Source of the DNA: Prevotella sp.
GTDB taxonomy: Bacteria; Bacteroidota; Bacteroidia; Bacteroidales; Bacteroidaceae
NCBI GenBank assembly: GCA_016286585.1
Contig: JAEETC010000011.1
Coordinates: 1-48,439 of the forward strand
Length of the DNA: 48,439 nucleotides
Reading direction: 5' to 3'
Shown: positions 17,558 to 26,789 of the stretch, one piece after another
How the letters are laid out: the number at the start of each line of letters is the position of its first letter
Position numbering within the stretch: position 1 is the stretch's first letter
The notes under the pieces: model-generated
The model's database searches: none
Told to the model about the DNA's origin: nothing
The model's input: the letters and a program-made list of their open reading frames with translations, nothing else
Translations under genes and position numbers: made by a program

Positions 17558-19351
17558 ATGAAAAAGATAATTATTCCAACATTGTTAGTGTTCGCATTGG
17601 GCTTAGTATCTTGCGAAGACAAACTTGATATTCCTCAGAAGGGAGTTGTCACCAATGAAACCTATTACGCATCAGATGCTGATGCCGAGGCTGCCCTTAC
17701 AGATATGTATGCAAACTTCGTAGCCAACGTAGCGGGATCTGAAGGTATTGACAATCCTGAGCAGGTTATTATCAATTACGCTGCCGACGATATCTTGTCT
17801 GCTGGTGGTCATAAAGCTGACCACGATGGTTTCCGTGTATTCGATGAGTTCACCTATAACGAATCCAACGGAACTCTGCAGGCCTGCTACGACCGCTACT
17901 TAGGCGCTGTGTATCACGCTAATCTCGTGATTTCAAATCTCTCCAACGAGAACCGTGCCGGTACTGAGCCCAAATACACCAGTGCTTACACAAAGCAGTG
18001 CGTGGAGGAGGCTCGTGTGATGCGTGCATATCTCCACATGATGTTGGCTATCCTGTGGAATCGTCCCGCTATCCTGGATCGTCTTCTGGAGCCCGATGAA
18101 TTGCCCGTACAGGCAGAGAGCCAGGAGCAGGTTCTGAATTGGGTTGTTTCTGAATGCGACAAAGCCATTAATTCCGGTTCGCTGCCCAAGCGTAACGGCA
18201 CAGGCGACAAGAACGCTACAGCCCGCATGACCGTTGGCTTTGCCCAGTTCGTAGCTGGTAAGGCTGCCATGTTCGCCAATGATCCTACCACAGCTCGCAA
18301 GTATTTGAGTGCCCTCATTAGCTCTGGTGACTACAAGCTCGTAGATACCGATGAATATTGGACCAACTTCCACGTAGCTGGTGACGGCAACTGTGAGAAG
18401 ATTTTTGAACCGAACTTCATCTATGATAATACATCACCATTCTGGGATAATGTATGGCGTAGCCGTTGGATGGTTGCCGATGTATTCTGCTGGCGTACCG
18501 ATGCACTGGCTTCTATGCCTAGTGTTTGCCCCGCTGCTGGTTGGAACGGCGGTGCCGTTCAGGAAGACTTCGCCAAGAAGTTCGTGGAGCATGATGGCAA
18601 CTCTGCCCGTCGTCGCGCTTGCTTCCTGACCGAGGAAGAGTGGTTGTATGAGATGGAGTGGAACTCAGACAAGAATGATGCCCCGCTCGCAGAGAAGGAA
18701 ACAGATCCTAACCGTGGTATCAGTGCTTCAACGGGTGTCTACAGTCATGGTCCATATTTTGAGTGGAAACACATGGCTTATGCTAAGGTTCCGAAGATTC
18801 TCTCGGGTGGCAAAGAGTATCCTGGTGACAATGTTTCTGAGATCATGGGTGGTGCTTCCAGCCAGAAGAACTTTAACGTAGCCCGTTATGCAGAGGCTCT
18901 CCTGCTCTATGCTGAGGCTTGCATCGGTGCTGACGAGGCCAATGGTCTGAAGGCTCTCAATGAGGTTCAGGCACGTTCTGGCTCTGGTAAGATCAGCACT
19001 AAGCTCACCTTCGAGGATGTCATGGAAGAAAAGCAGTATGAGATGTGGTTCGAGAACTGCCGCTTCCCCGATCTCGTCCGCTGGGGCAAACAGGGTAAGG
19101 TGAACCTTGACCAGATCTTCAATAAGAACTATGGTGGTATCCACAAGCATGTACCCATCGTTTACGATGAGTTCTTTACAAAGGGTGCTGCTAAGCATAA
19201 GCTCTACACGGAATATGTAGTAGCCGATCACAACGATTTCAGCGATAAGTACATGTACCTGCCGTTCCCGCTTGACCGCCGTCTGGCCAACCATTTCAAG
19301 AACGTCCTGGGTTGGGAGAGTCTGAATGGTAATACCTCCGCTGACGAGTAA
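17558..19351 (+). CDS. SusD2: SusD/RagB-type surface lipoprotein
   Basis: A 597-residue lipoprotein with signal MKKIIIPTLLVFALGLVSC (Cys19). SusD features: EARVMRAYLHMMLAILW (the N-terminal helical repeat), RYAEALLLYAEACIG, LNEVQARSG, and EKQYEMWFENCRFPDLVRWG near the C-terminus, followed by the family's usual end region with YLPFPLDRR. It pairs with SusC2 (18 bp upstream) and probably caps that channel on the cell surface. It ends 11 bp before the first of two hairpins, so the SusC2 unit has only two genes. The sequence is clearly a different branch from SusD1 and SusD3. Confidence 0.95.
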   Translation: MKKIIIPTLLVFALGLVSCEDKLDIPQKGVVTNETYYASDADAEAALTDMYANFVANVAGSEGIDNPEQVIINYAADDILSAGGHKADHDGFRVFDEFTYNESNGTLQACYDRYLGAVYHANLVISNLSNENRAGTEPKYTSAYTKQCVEEARVMRAYLHMMLAILWNRPAILDRLLEPDELPVQAESQEQVLNWVVSECDKAINSGSLPKRNGTGDKNATARMTVGFAQFVAGKAAMFANDPTTARKYLSALISSGDYKLVDTDEYWTNFHVAGDGNCEKIFEPNFIYDNTSPFWDNVWRSRWMVADVFCWRTDALASMPSVCPAAGWNGGAVQEDFAKKFVEHDGNSARRRACFLTEEEWLYEMEWNSDKNDAPLAEKETDPNRGISASTGVYSHGPYFEWKHMAYAKVPKILSGGKEYPGDNVSEIMGGASSQKNFNVARYAEALLLYAEACIGADEANGLKALNEVQARSGSGKISTKLTFEDVMEEKQYEMWFENCRFPDLVRWGKQGKVNLDQIFNKNYGGIHKHVPIVYDEFFTKGAAKHKLYTEYVVADHNDFSDKYMYLPFPLDRRLANHFKNVLGWESLNGNTSADE

Positions 19352-19361
19352 GCAAAATAAA

Positions 19362-19432
19362 AGTCTGGCTCTTACCAGACTGAAATAAACGATTCCGAAG
19401 GTGCTGCGCCGTCAAGACGCAGCACCTTTTTG
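19362..19432 (+). terminator. Two tandem terminator hairpins after SusD2
   Basis: The first is a 7-bp stem (AGTCTGG 19362-19368 with 19375-19381). The second is an 11-bp perfect stem (AAGGTGCTGCG 19398-19408 with 19418-19428) followed by TTTTTG. Confidence 0.85.
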
Positions 19433-19497
19433 ATGTTTTTTGTGTAAAAAAGGCGGTTGTTGCAAAATAGTATCAGTTTTTGTCAAAAGAAAATTAA

Positions 19498-19525
19498 TTG
19501 TTTTAATAAATATTGTTTAATTTTG
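19498..19525 (+). promoter_or_regulatory. Promoter of the SusC3 operon
   Basis: TAATTTTG (19518-19525) fits the -7 consensus TAnnTTTG, with TTG at 19498-19500 as a possible -33 element (17-nt spacer). Confidence 0.55.
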
Positions 19526-19737
19526 CCGCCGATTCAGTGCCTCAAAAGGAATTGAAATATAACTAAAATAAATTAAGATACCAAAACGTATGAATCTGAA
19601 CAACTCTTCTTAACCGATGAGAGAGTCGCGCGTACCTTATTATATAATATGGGCCGGGCTTAAGGAGTGGCTATTCCTCGAAAGTGGCTATAAACTATTA
19701 TAATTAAAACCAATTTTATCTATTGTTAAATTTTAGT
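19526..19737 (+). promoter_or_regulatory. Long 5' leader of SusC3, possibly structured
   Basis: From the predicted transcription start to the ATG at 19738 is about 205 nt with no credible ORF. It holds a near-perfect 18-bp palindrome centred on TATTATATAATA (19635-19652) and a 9-bp direct repeat AGTGGCTAT (19666-19674 and 19683-19691) next to a G/C-rich stretch. No known riboswitch was recognised. Confidence 0.35.
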
Positions 19738-22700
19738 ATGAATCGAAAATTTAGAAAGACAGCGCTGCTGATGAGTGCTATGGCCCTATTGGGACTCGGT
19801 TACTCGTCAAATGCCAATGCTGCAGGAGCTCCTCAGGAGGTTCAGCAAGCAACAAAGAAGATTACAGGTACTGTAGTCGACGCTCAGGGTCCCGTTATCG
19901 GAGCCAGCGTAGTTGAAAAAGGTTCGTCGAATGGTGTTATTACTGATTTCGATGGAAACTTCTCGCTCAATGTCAAGCCTGGTGCAACAATCGTTGTTTC
20001 TTATGTGGGCTACGAGACTCAGGAAATCAAGGTTGGCAACCAGTCAAACTTCAATGTCACTCTGAAAGAAGACGATGCTCTGCTGGAGGAAGTGGTCGTA
20101 GTAGGTTATGGCGTTCAGAAGAAGAAGCTGGTAACGGGTGCTACAGTAGAAGTTAAGGGAGAAGACATTGCTAAGCTGAACACGACTCAGGTTCTTGGTG
20201 CTCTTCAGAGCCAGAGCCCAGGTGTAAGCATTCAGGCCAACTCTGGTCAGCCTGGTGATGGCTTTAAGATTGCCATCCGTGGTGCTGGTACCAATGGTGA
20301 CACAAAGCCTCTCTACGTGATCGACGGTGTGAGTGGTGGTGACATCAATAACCTGAACCCTGCCGACATCGAGCGTATCGACGTGCTGAAGGATGCTGCT
20401 TCCTGTGCCATCTACGGTTCGGCTGCTGCTAATGGTGTCATCCTTGTTACCACCAAACAGGGTAAGGAAGGTAAAGTTAGTATCAATTACGATGGTAATG
20501 TAGGTTGGTCAAATATTTACCGTCTGCCGCAGATGCTGACTGCTGGTCAATATATGCAGGTCATGGACCTCGTGCGCTTTAATACTGGTGAGAATCCTCG
20601 TAACTGGTCTGACTATTTCCAGGGCCAAGAGGACTTGCTTGCCGCCTATCAGAATGGTTCAAATCCTGGCACAAACTGGGTAGAGGCCATTCGTAACAAG
20701 AATGCCATGACCACCAGCCACTCTCTGAATGTCGCAGGTGGTACTGAGCGTTCTAAGTTCTCCAGTGGTGTGGGTTACCAGTATCAAGATGGTGTGTTTG
20801 GTGGTGATTATGCCAAGTCAGATTATCGTCGTTTCACTATCCGTCTTAACTCAGAGCACGTCGTACTTCGCAGTGAAAAAGGCTTTGATGTGATTAAGGT
20901 GGGTGAAAACCTTTATTATAGTCACAAGCAGAATCAGGGTATTCAGATTGGTAACCAGTATTCAAATGTTTTGTCAACAGCTTTGCGTGCTAATCCTCTG
21001 ATTCCTATCTACAATAGCAATGGTGATTACTTTGGCTATAACGACCTGTCAAGCATGGGCATGTTTAACTACACCTCTTATGCAAGCAACCCGATTCTTA
21101 GTCTGGTTAACAGTCAGAGTGCTAACAACAAGAGTGCCAGCTATAGCCTGAATGCTGTAGGTTATGTTGAAATACAGCCTATTAAGGGTCTGACATATCG
21201 CGGACAGATCAGCTACAATCAGAGTTCATGGAGCTGGCGTGCTTATCTGCCCACTTATAAGATTAACGATCAGGGCGACATGCGTACCACAGACCAGGCA
21301 ACCAATCAGGTTGGTCTCGGATGGGGCTGGGGAACCACCAATACCCTGAACTATAAGTTCGATATCCATGATCATCATTTCGATATCCTTGCTGGTACCG
21401 AGTATGGTGAGAGTCGTCCTGGCAACGGATTCTCTTTGTCAGCAACAGCTTCAAGTGCTACTAAGACTGGTCTGAAGTATGCATACATGGATATGATGAA
21501 CGGCAATACCGCTGCAACCGTCAGTGGTTCTCCTTATGGAGATTCTCGTGGTATGTCATATTTCGGACGTTTGAACTATGACTTCGCAGAGAAATATATG
21601 TTCACTGCTATCTTCCGTGCTGACGGTAGCTCTGTATTTGCTCCTGGTCATCGTTGGGGTTACTTCCCCTCGTTCTCAGCAGGATGGGTTGTCTCCAACG
21701 AAAAGTTCATGCAGAGCACAAGTGACTGGCTCTCATTCTTGAAGATCCGTGCCGGATGGGGACAGAATGGTAACAAGAGCATTGGCGCATTCCAGTACGA
21801 GGCTGCTTTCGGATATGATGCATACAGTATGTATTCATTCAACAACGAAAAAGATCAGCCTAGTAAGGGTGCTTCACTTACGCGTCTGGCTAACGAGGAT
21901 CTAACCTGGGAAACATCAGAACAGCTTGACTTAGGTTTCGATGCTCGTTTGTTGGGTGGAAAGTTAGGTCTTGTATTCGACTGGTATAAAAAGACGACAA
22001 AGGATCTTTTGCTTTATGTTCCTGTTTCTCCTACAACAGGCTTCAGCTCTCAGTTGAAGAATGCAGGTACTGTTCAGAATACTGGTGTTGAGTTCGCTAT
22101 CAACTGGCGCGATCAGATCGGTAAGGACTTTGAGTACAATATCGGTTACAACATTGCCTATAATAAGAATAAGGTAACTGAGGTTAACAGTACCCAGAAA
22201 TACAACAACGGTGGTAATGATCTGCTAGCCCAGGGAACTGGCTATATGGCACGTTTTGAGGAAGGTGAGCCTATTGGCTACTTCTGGGGTTACAAGACTG
22301 CCGGCCCCATCCAGAACGAGGCTGATCTCGCTGCCTACAAGGCAACTCTTAAGGATGGTGATGCGGCCAACTCATTGCAGGGCTCAGACCTGAAGATTGG
22401 TGACTTGAAGTTTGTGGATGTTAATGGCGATGGCATCATCAATGCAGATGACAAGACAAACCTTGGCGATCCTAATCCTGATGTTACAATGGGTATCACT
22501 CTTGGCGCAAGCTATAAGGGCTTCGATATTAACGTGACTGGTTATGCTGCTCTTGGTCAGCAGGTAGCTCGTTCATATCGTAAGTTTACTGATGGTGAAT
22601 ACGAGAACTATACTACTGAGGTGTTTGATTACTGGGTAGGTGAGGGCACAAGCGACAAGTTCCCACAGCTGGCAGCTATGAACCGTGGTGTCAACTGGCA

Positions 22701-22974
22701 GGCTATCTCCGATCTTTATATTGAGGATGCAGGATACTTCCGTCTGCAGAACCTGACATTGGGTTATGATTTCAATAAACTGTGGAAGTCATCTCCTTTC
22801 CAGCAGCTCCGTCTCTATTGTGCAGCCCAGAACCTGTTCACTATTACAAAGTATAAGGGAATGGATCCCGAAAACGGTAAGGCTATCGGCAACGAGCAGT
22901 GGGTTACTGGTGTTGATGTCGGTAACTATCCGCAGCCTCGTACATATTTGGTAGGTGTAAACATTAAATTCTAA
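19738..22974 (+). CDS. SusC3: SusC/RagA-type TonB-linked outer membrane receptor
   Basis: A 1078-residue receptor read from the ATG at 19738 (MNRKFRKTALLMSAMALLGL signal, cleavage after about NANAA); an in-frame TTG 15 bp upstream is not credible. It has the CarboxypepD_reg-like domain (GPVIGASVV, SYVGYET), EVVVVGYG, the plug (PLYVIDGVSGG, IDVLKDAASCAIYG, ANGVILVTTKQGK) and a barrel ending TYLVGVNIKF. Plug and barrel are close to SusC1 throughout, for example KKKLVTGAT and GYDF.K.W.S.PFQQLR near the end, so SusC1 and SusC3 are paralogs from a duplication. The signal and leader differ from SusC1. SusD3 follows 19 bp downstream. Confidence 0.96.
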   Translation: MNRKFRKTALLMSAMALLGLGYSSNANAAGAPQEVQQATKKITGTVVDAQGPVIGASVVEKGSSNGVITDFDGNFSLNVKPGATIVVSYVGYETQEIKVGNQSNFNVTLKEDDALLEEVVVVGYGVQKKKLVTGATVEVKGEDIAKLNTTQVLGALQSQSPGVSIQANSGQPGDGFKIAIRGAGTNGDTKPLYVIDGVSGGDINNLNPADIERIDVLKDAASCAIYGSAAANGVILVTTKQGKEGKVSINYDGNVGWSNIYRLPQMLTAGQYMQVMDLVRFNTGENPRNWSDYFQGQEDLLAAYQNGSNPGTNWVEAIRNKNAMTTSHSLNVAGGTERSKFSSGVGYQYQDGVFGGDYAKSDYRRFTIRLNSEHVVLRSEKGFDVIKVGENLYYSHKQNQGIQIGNQYSNVLSTALRANPLIPIYNSNGDYFGYNDLSSMGMFNYTSYASNPILSLVNSQSANNKSASYSLNAVGYVEIQPIKGLTYRGQISYNQSSWSWRAYLPTYKINDQGDMRTTDQATNQVGLGWGWGTTNTLNYKFDIHDHHFDILAGTEYGESRPGNGFSLSATASSATKTGLKYAYMDMMNGNTAATVSGSPYGDSRGMSYFGRLNYDFAEKYMFTAIFRADGSSVFAPGHRWGYFPSFSAGWVVSNEKFMQSTSDWLSFLKIRAGWGQNGNKSIGAFQYEAAFGYDAYSMYSFNNEKDQPSKGASLTRLANEDLTWETSEQLDLGFDARLLGGKLGLVFDWYKKTTKDLLLYVPVSPTTGFSSQLKNAGTVQNTGVEFAINWRDQIGKDFEYNIGYNIAYNKNKVTEVNSTQKYNNGGNDLLAQGTGYMARFEEGEPIGYFWGYKTAGPIQNEADLAAYKATLKDGDAANSLQGSDLKIGDLKFVDVNGDGIINADDKTNLGDPNPDVTMGITLGASYKGFDINVTGYAALGQQVARSYRKFTDGEYENYTTEVFDYWVGEGTSDKFPQLAAMNRGVNWQAISDLYIEDAGYFRLQNLTLGYDFNKLWKSSPFQQLRLYCAAQNLFTITKYKGMDPENGKAIGNEQWVTGVDVGNYPQPRTYLVGVNIKF

Positions 22975-22993
22975 AAACTCAGAGTATACGAAT

Positions 22994-24769
22994 ATGAAAA
23001 AGATATTTATTTTTGCAGCAGCCGTTGTCACGATGGGACTGGTCTCTTGTGACATCGACAATGTAGAGAACCTCACTGAGATGTCTACCAGTGAGTTCCC
23101 GAAGACCGACTCTGATATCGAGGCCGTGCTTGCCGGTGTCTATCAGAACCTGAACACGACTCACGCAAATCCGCAGTGTTCTTTTGAATACTATGCTTGT
23201 CTGGCCAGCGACGACCAGCTTGGTGGTGGCGGTACCAACGATAAGCTTATGCAGGCTGAGGACTTGATCTGTAACTATAATGCAGATATGACCAATCAGT
23301 TCTATGTAGACCGTTATTCTGGCGTTGCTCGTGCCAATACGCTGTTGAAAGTGCTTAACGAGGCCGAAGGCATTGCTGAGGATGTTAAGAACAAGGGTAT
23401 TGCCGAGGCTAAGTATCTTCGTGCATTCTACTATTATGAACTTGCTTCTATGTATGGTAATGTGCCTCTGATTACCGATCCAGAGCAGGAGAATAATAAC
23501 CAGGGAGATGTAGCCACTTTATGGGGGCAGATACTTCAGGACCTGAAGGATGCTTGCGATCTTCTGCCAGCAGAGACTCGTCACGATGGACGTGTTGACA
23601 AGTATACTGCAGAGGCCATGCTTGGTCGCGCCTGGTTGTTCTATACAGGTATGTATGGTAATGGTACTTCTATTTCTGACTTGACAAGCACTACTTACAG
23701 CCCGTTACAGTCTGTAACACTGGCTGGTGGCGGCACTCTGACCAAGCAGGATGTTATTGGTTATATTGATGACTGCGTGGACAATTCTGGCTATAAGCTG
23801 GTTGATGATTTCCGTAACCTTTGGGCTTATACAAACCGCTATGTCGTTAACGACTACGCCTACACCGCAGGCAAAGGCCTGAAGTGGGTAGAGGATGATA
23901 ATGCCACAAACCCAGAGGCCATGTTTGCTATCAAGTTCAACAAGCTTGCTTCTTGGCAGACCACGATCGGCTATGCTAATGGTATCGCATTGCACTTCGG
24001 TGTACGTGGTGGTCAGGATGTCGGCAAGACATTCCCGTTCGGTCAGGGCTGGGGAGCAGGACCTGTTGCTCCAAACCTCGTAAACGATTGGAAGGCTGCC
24101 GAGCCTAATGATATGCGTAGGGATGCATCTATTCAGGATTGGTCAACAAATACAACATACACAAAGGGCGGTTGGGCTGACTTTGTTCAGGAAACGGATT
24201 TCTATAGCAAGAAATGGAGCCCCATCTGTGCCAAGAACGACGGTTCCGTATCGTCTATTTCCAAGGATGAGACCCCCTATGTGTTCTGTTTTGAGACGCT
24301 GATGTACCCAGGCAACTGGGATGTTTCTGGTGAAAACAACTTCCAGCTTTCAAACATTCACGACATGGTACTTATCCGCTTTGCTGATGTGCTGCTGATG
24401 CAGAGTGAACTCAAGGAAGATGTTTCTGGTATTAATAAGGTACGCGCAAGAGCTGGACTTGATCCTATCAGCAGTTACTCTCTGTTAGCCCTCCAGAATG
24501 AACGTCGTTGGGAGCTGGCCTGTGAAGGTATACGTTGGAACGATATCCGTCGTTGGCATATTGCTTCCGTAGCCTTGGCCAAGCAGGAAGGACAGCCCGT
24601 CTACTATTGCGGCACCCCTGGTACCAACACTGCTCATAATGGTGGCTATGTTGCCCGCTACAATGCAACAGCAGGTTTCCAGAAGATGCCAGAGACTCAG
24701 GTTGCACTCGGTACTGTCAAGCAGAACGATGGCTGGACAGATGCTTCATCTGAATACACTGGCTGGTAA
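22994..24769 (+). CDS. SusD3: SusD/RagB-type surface lipoprotein
   Basis: A 591-residue lipoprotein with signal MKKIFIFAAAVVTMGLVSC (Cys19). SusD features: EAKYLRAFYYYELASMYGNVPLI, RFADVLLMQSEL, NKVRARAG, and LQNERRWELACEGIRWNDIRRW, with GW at the end (NDGW, then YTGW). These blocks match SusD1 closely, in step with the SusC1/SusC3 pairing. It most likely caps SusC3 and binds a related ligand. The next gene, 29 bp downstream, codes a lipoprotein made of two tandem domains and belongs to the same operon. Confidence 0.95.
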   Translation: MKKIFIFAAAVVTMGLVSCDIDNVENLTEMSTSEFPKTDSDIEAVLAGVYQNLNTTHANPQCSFEYYACLASDDQLGGGGTNDKLMQAEDLICNYNADMTNQFYVDRYSGVARANTLLKVLNEAEGIAEDVKNKGIAEAKYLRAFYYYELASMYGNVPLITDPEQENNNQGDVATLWGQILQDLKDACDLLPAETRHDGRVDKYTAEAMLGRAWLFYTGMYGNGTSISDLTSTTYSPLQSVTLAGGGTLTKQDVIGYIDDCVDNSGYKLVDDFRNLWAYTNRYVVNDYAYTAGKGLKWVEDDNATNPEAMFAIKFNKLASWQTTIGYANGIALHFGVRGGQDVGKTFPFGQGWGAGPVAPNLVNDWKAAEPNDMRRDASIQDWSTNTTYTKGGWADFVQETDFYSKKWSPICAKNDGSVSSISKDETPYVFCFETLMYPGNWDVSGENNFQLSNIHDMVLIRFADVLLMQSELKEDVSGINKVRARAGLDPISSYSLLALQNERRWELACEGIRWNDIRRWHIASVALAKQEGQPVYYCGTPGTNTAHNGGYVARYNATAGFQKMPETQVALGTVKQNDGWTDASSEYTGW

Positions 24770-24798
24770 TAACAAACCCTATAAAAAGAACAATAAAG

Positions 24799-26289
24799 AT
24801 GAAAAAACAAATATTTATAATGGTTGCAGCTCTCGGCTTGCTGACTGCCTGTGACCCATCAAAGGACAGCATCGATATGCCAGGCAACTCTGACCTGACG
24901 AGTGATCAGCTGGCAAGCGGTTTCACTATTAAGCAGTATAGTGATGAGACCTATACAACAGAGGCCGCCGATGGTAACTATTTTACTTATGCCACATCAC
25001 CGGCTCGTGTTGTTAAAATCTATCAGCTTGATGATGAGGGTACTGAGAGTGTGCTGGCTTCAGGAAAGGCTAACGGTACTTTCAAGATTGTGCCAAAGCG
25101 CGGCAATCCTTCACAGCAGACCTTCTATATAGAGACTCGTGACTTTAATGGTAACGTCATTTCTGCCTCAAAGACTGCAAATGTATTTGTCCCTCAAGAG
25201 CTTGAACCAGTTGTACGCTGGCTTGCCAGTGATGCTTACGGCTCAAAGACCTGGAAGTGGGATACTGAGTTCCGTGCTGATGGTGCTGTCTGGGGTAACT
25301 TCGGCTATGCCTCGGGCGATGACTGGACAGGTGGTATCTGGTGGGGTGCTAAACCTGAGGAGTTGACAGGTCAGCTTCAGCACTCTGATACTGGAGTGGC
25401 TACTGGTGAGGAAAGTGCTGCCGCTACGATGGTGATCTACGACGATGGAAACATTGCTTGTTTCGATGCTGGTGGTAACCAGATTCGTAAGGGTAAGTAT
25501 TCTGTTTCTGGATGGACTGGTGGGAAGAGTCAGGCCTCTGTCGACGGCAGTCAGGCTGCATGGGCATACGGAACGCTCACTACCACTGAGGGTGCAATCC
25601 TCTTCCCATTCAAGATTAATGGCGGTGGCGAGAAGCCTACCAACTTTGAGATTCTGCAGTTGGATGCCTCTCACCTGAAGTTGGCCTATGCCGCTCCTGG
25701 TACTGGTGGCTGGAGTGAAGCTACTTGGTGGGCATTCAAGAGTGCTTCTGATGGCGAAGGTGCTTTGACTGGCTTTGATAATAAGGCTTGGACATGGGAT
25801 ACCGAGTTCCGCAGTGGTGCTGTCTGGGGTAACGTTGGTTATGCTGCAGGCGAAGACTGGACAAGTGGTATCTGGTGGGGTGCTAAACCCGAGGAGTTGA
25901 CAGGCCAGTTACAGCATTCTGATACTGGAGTCGCTACCGGTGAGGAAAGTGCCGGTGCATATATGACCTTCGACTGGAAGACGGCAGCAGTCAAATCATT
26001 CAGCGCTGATGGTGCAGAGATCCGCTCTGGTAAGTTTGAGATTCAGAACTGGGGCAATGGTGAGAAGACTCAGGCATCAGTCGACGGTTCTCAGGCTGCA
26101 TGGGCTTATGGAACATTGCATACTGATGCAGGTTCAATCCTCTTCCCATTCAAGATTAATGGTGGTGGTGAAAAGCCGACAGACTTCGAAATCATGCAGC
26201 TCGACAACGACCATCTGAGACTCATCTACGCTGCTCCTGGCACTGGTGGCTGGAGCGAGGCTACCTGGTGGGCCTTCAAGAAGAAGTAA
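24799..26289 (+). CDS. Lipoprotein with two near-identical ~163-residue domains (putative surface glycan-binding protein)
   Basis: A 496-residue lipoprotein, lipobox LLTAC (Cys18). Residues about 30-135 form an Ig/beta-type domain. Two tandem Trp/Gly-rich domains follow: A at 151-313 and B at 330-493. They share long identical blocks: GIWWGAKPEELTGQLQHSD, QASVDGSQAAWAYGTL, LFPFKINGGGEKPT and YAAPGTGGWSEATWWAF. DNA identity is also high, so the duplication is recent or kept uniform by recombination. The many conserved Trp residues suggest stacking on sugar rings (inference). It sits in the SusE/F position behind SusD3 and before a strong terminator. I do not recognise the domain family. The first ~25 residues resemble the lipoprotein behind SusD1. 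Confidence 0.88.
   Translation: MKKQIFIMVAALGLLTACDPSKDSIDMPGNSDLTSDQLASGFTIKQYSDETYTTEAADGNYFTYATSPARVVKIYQLDDEGTESVLASGKANGTFKIVPKRGNPSQQTFYIETRDFNGNVISASKTANVFVPQELEPVVRWLASDAYGSKTWKWDTEFRADGAVWGNFGYASGDDWTGGIWWGAKPEELTGQLQHSDTGVATGEESAAATMVIYDDGNIACFDAGGNQIRKGKYSVSGWTGGKSQASVDGSQAAWAYGTLTTTEGAILFPFKINGGGEKPTNFEILQLDASHLKLAYAAPGTGGWSEATWWAFKSASDGEGALTGFDNKAWTWDTEFRSGAVWGNVGYAAGEDWTSGIWWGAKPEELTGQLQHSDTGVATGEESAGAYMTFDWKTAAVKSFSADGAEIRSGKFEIQNWGNGEKTQASVDGSQAAWAYGTLHTDAGSILFPFKINGGGEKPTDFEIMQLDNDHLRLIYAAPGTGGWSEATWWAFKKK
25249..25737 (+). repeat. Internal gene repeat, domain A
   Basis: First unit of the duplicated ~490-bp segment in the SusD3-linked lipoprotein gene; the second unit is 25786-26277, offset by about 540 bp. 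Confidence 0.9.
25786..26277 (+). repeat. Internal gene repeat, domain B
   Basis: Second unit of the duplication. Differences from domain A cluster in the middle (residues about 387-424), which could alter specificity, while the flanking blocks are almost unchanged. Confidence 0.9.
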
Positions 26290-26317
26290 TCCTGCTTAGG
26301 TTCAAAAACTCTATATC

Positions 26318-26358
26318 ATCCGCCCTGCAGCGGCGAGGCTGCAGGGCGGATTTTTTTG
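26318..26358 (+). terminator. Strong terminator after the SusC3 operon
   Basis: Perfect 14-bp GC-rich stem ATCCGCCCTGCAGC (26318-26331) with its complement 26338-26351, 6-nt loop, then a run of T. Confidence 0.95.
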
Positions 26359-26463
26359 TATTATCACCTTGAATGTCGGCCTTGGTTAAAATACATGGAG
26401 CGTTAGCCTTGGTCAAAATGTCAACGCAATGTTTTTATCATTCAAAATGATAAATTTTGAGTT

Positions 26464-26521
26464 AAGCCATCACTTTTATAGTCAAATACTTGTATTTCAG
26501 GTAGATAAATAGTGATGGCTT
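26464..26521. repeat. Inverted repeat AAGCCATCACT with inner hairpin
   Basis: Perfect 11-bp arms at 26464-26474 and 26511-26521; with one bulge the stem extends by five A-T pairs. A small 6-bp hairpin (AAATAC/GTATTT) lies in the loop. The arm is a one-base variant of the AAGCCGTCACT core used in the repeat next to it. Confidence 0.75.
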
Positions 26522-26531
26522 GATGTTTGAT

Positions 26532-26789
26532 CCGTCACCAAGCCGTCACTTTTATGGCTTTAAAGCAAAATTTCTTGACGTGTAAAGTCGGAGATTAGGC
26601 AATAGTTTGTGTGAGTTCAAGCAGACTAAACTCATAGTTTTCCAATACTAAACTGTCAGTTTACTTATACTAAACTGTTAGTCCAAGCCGTTTGTGCTGT
26701 TGCTTAACTGCCTTTAAAATAAGTGTTTGCGGGCAGATGCTTGTGTATCAAAGCTCGATTTTGATGGAAAAGTGACGGCTTGGTGACGG
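26532..26789. repeat. 258-bp segment bounded by perfect 22-bp inverted repeats (MITE-like)
   Basis: Arms lie at 26532-26553 and 26768-26789; each holds two copies of the core CCGTCAC (or its complement GTGACGG). No ORF is inside. A further perfect 10-bp hairpin, GGTGACGGCT (26782-26791) with 26801-26810, overlaps the right arm. Terminal inverted repeats without a gene suggest a non-autonomous mobile element or a repeat-derived regulatory site; no clear target duplication is visible. It occupies most of the 746-bp spacer 26290-27035. Confidence 0.6.
26623..26689. repeat. Three palindromic 22-bp units (ACTAAACTGTTAGT-like)
   Basis: Units begin at 26623, 26645 and 26667. Each contains ACTAAACT and is palindromic around its centre, for example AAACTGTCAGTTT in unit 2. 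They lie inside the MITE-like segment. Confidence 0.7.

Noticed and set aside
19526..19737. A known riboswitch in the SusC3 leader
   Set aside because: No conserved core of any riboswitch class could be matched by eye.
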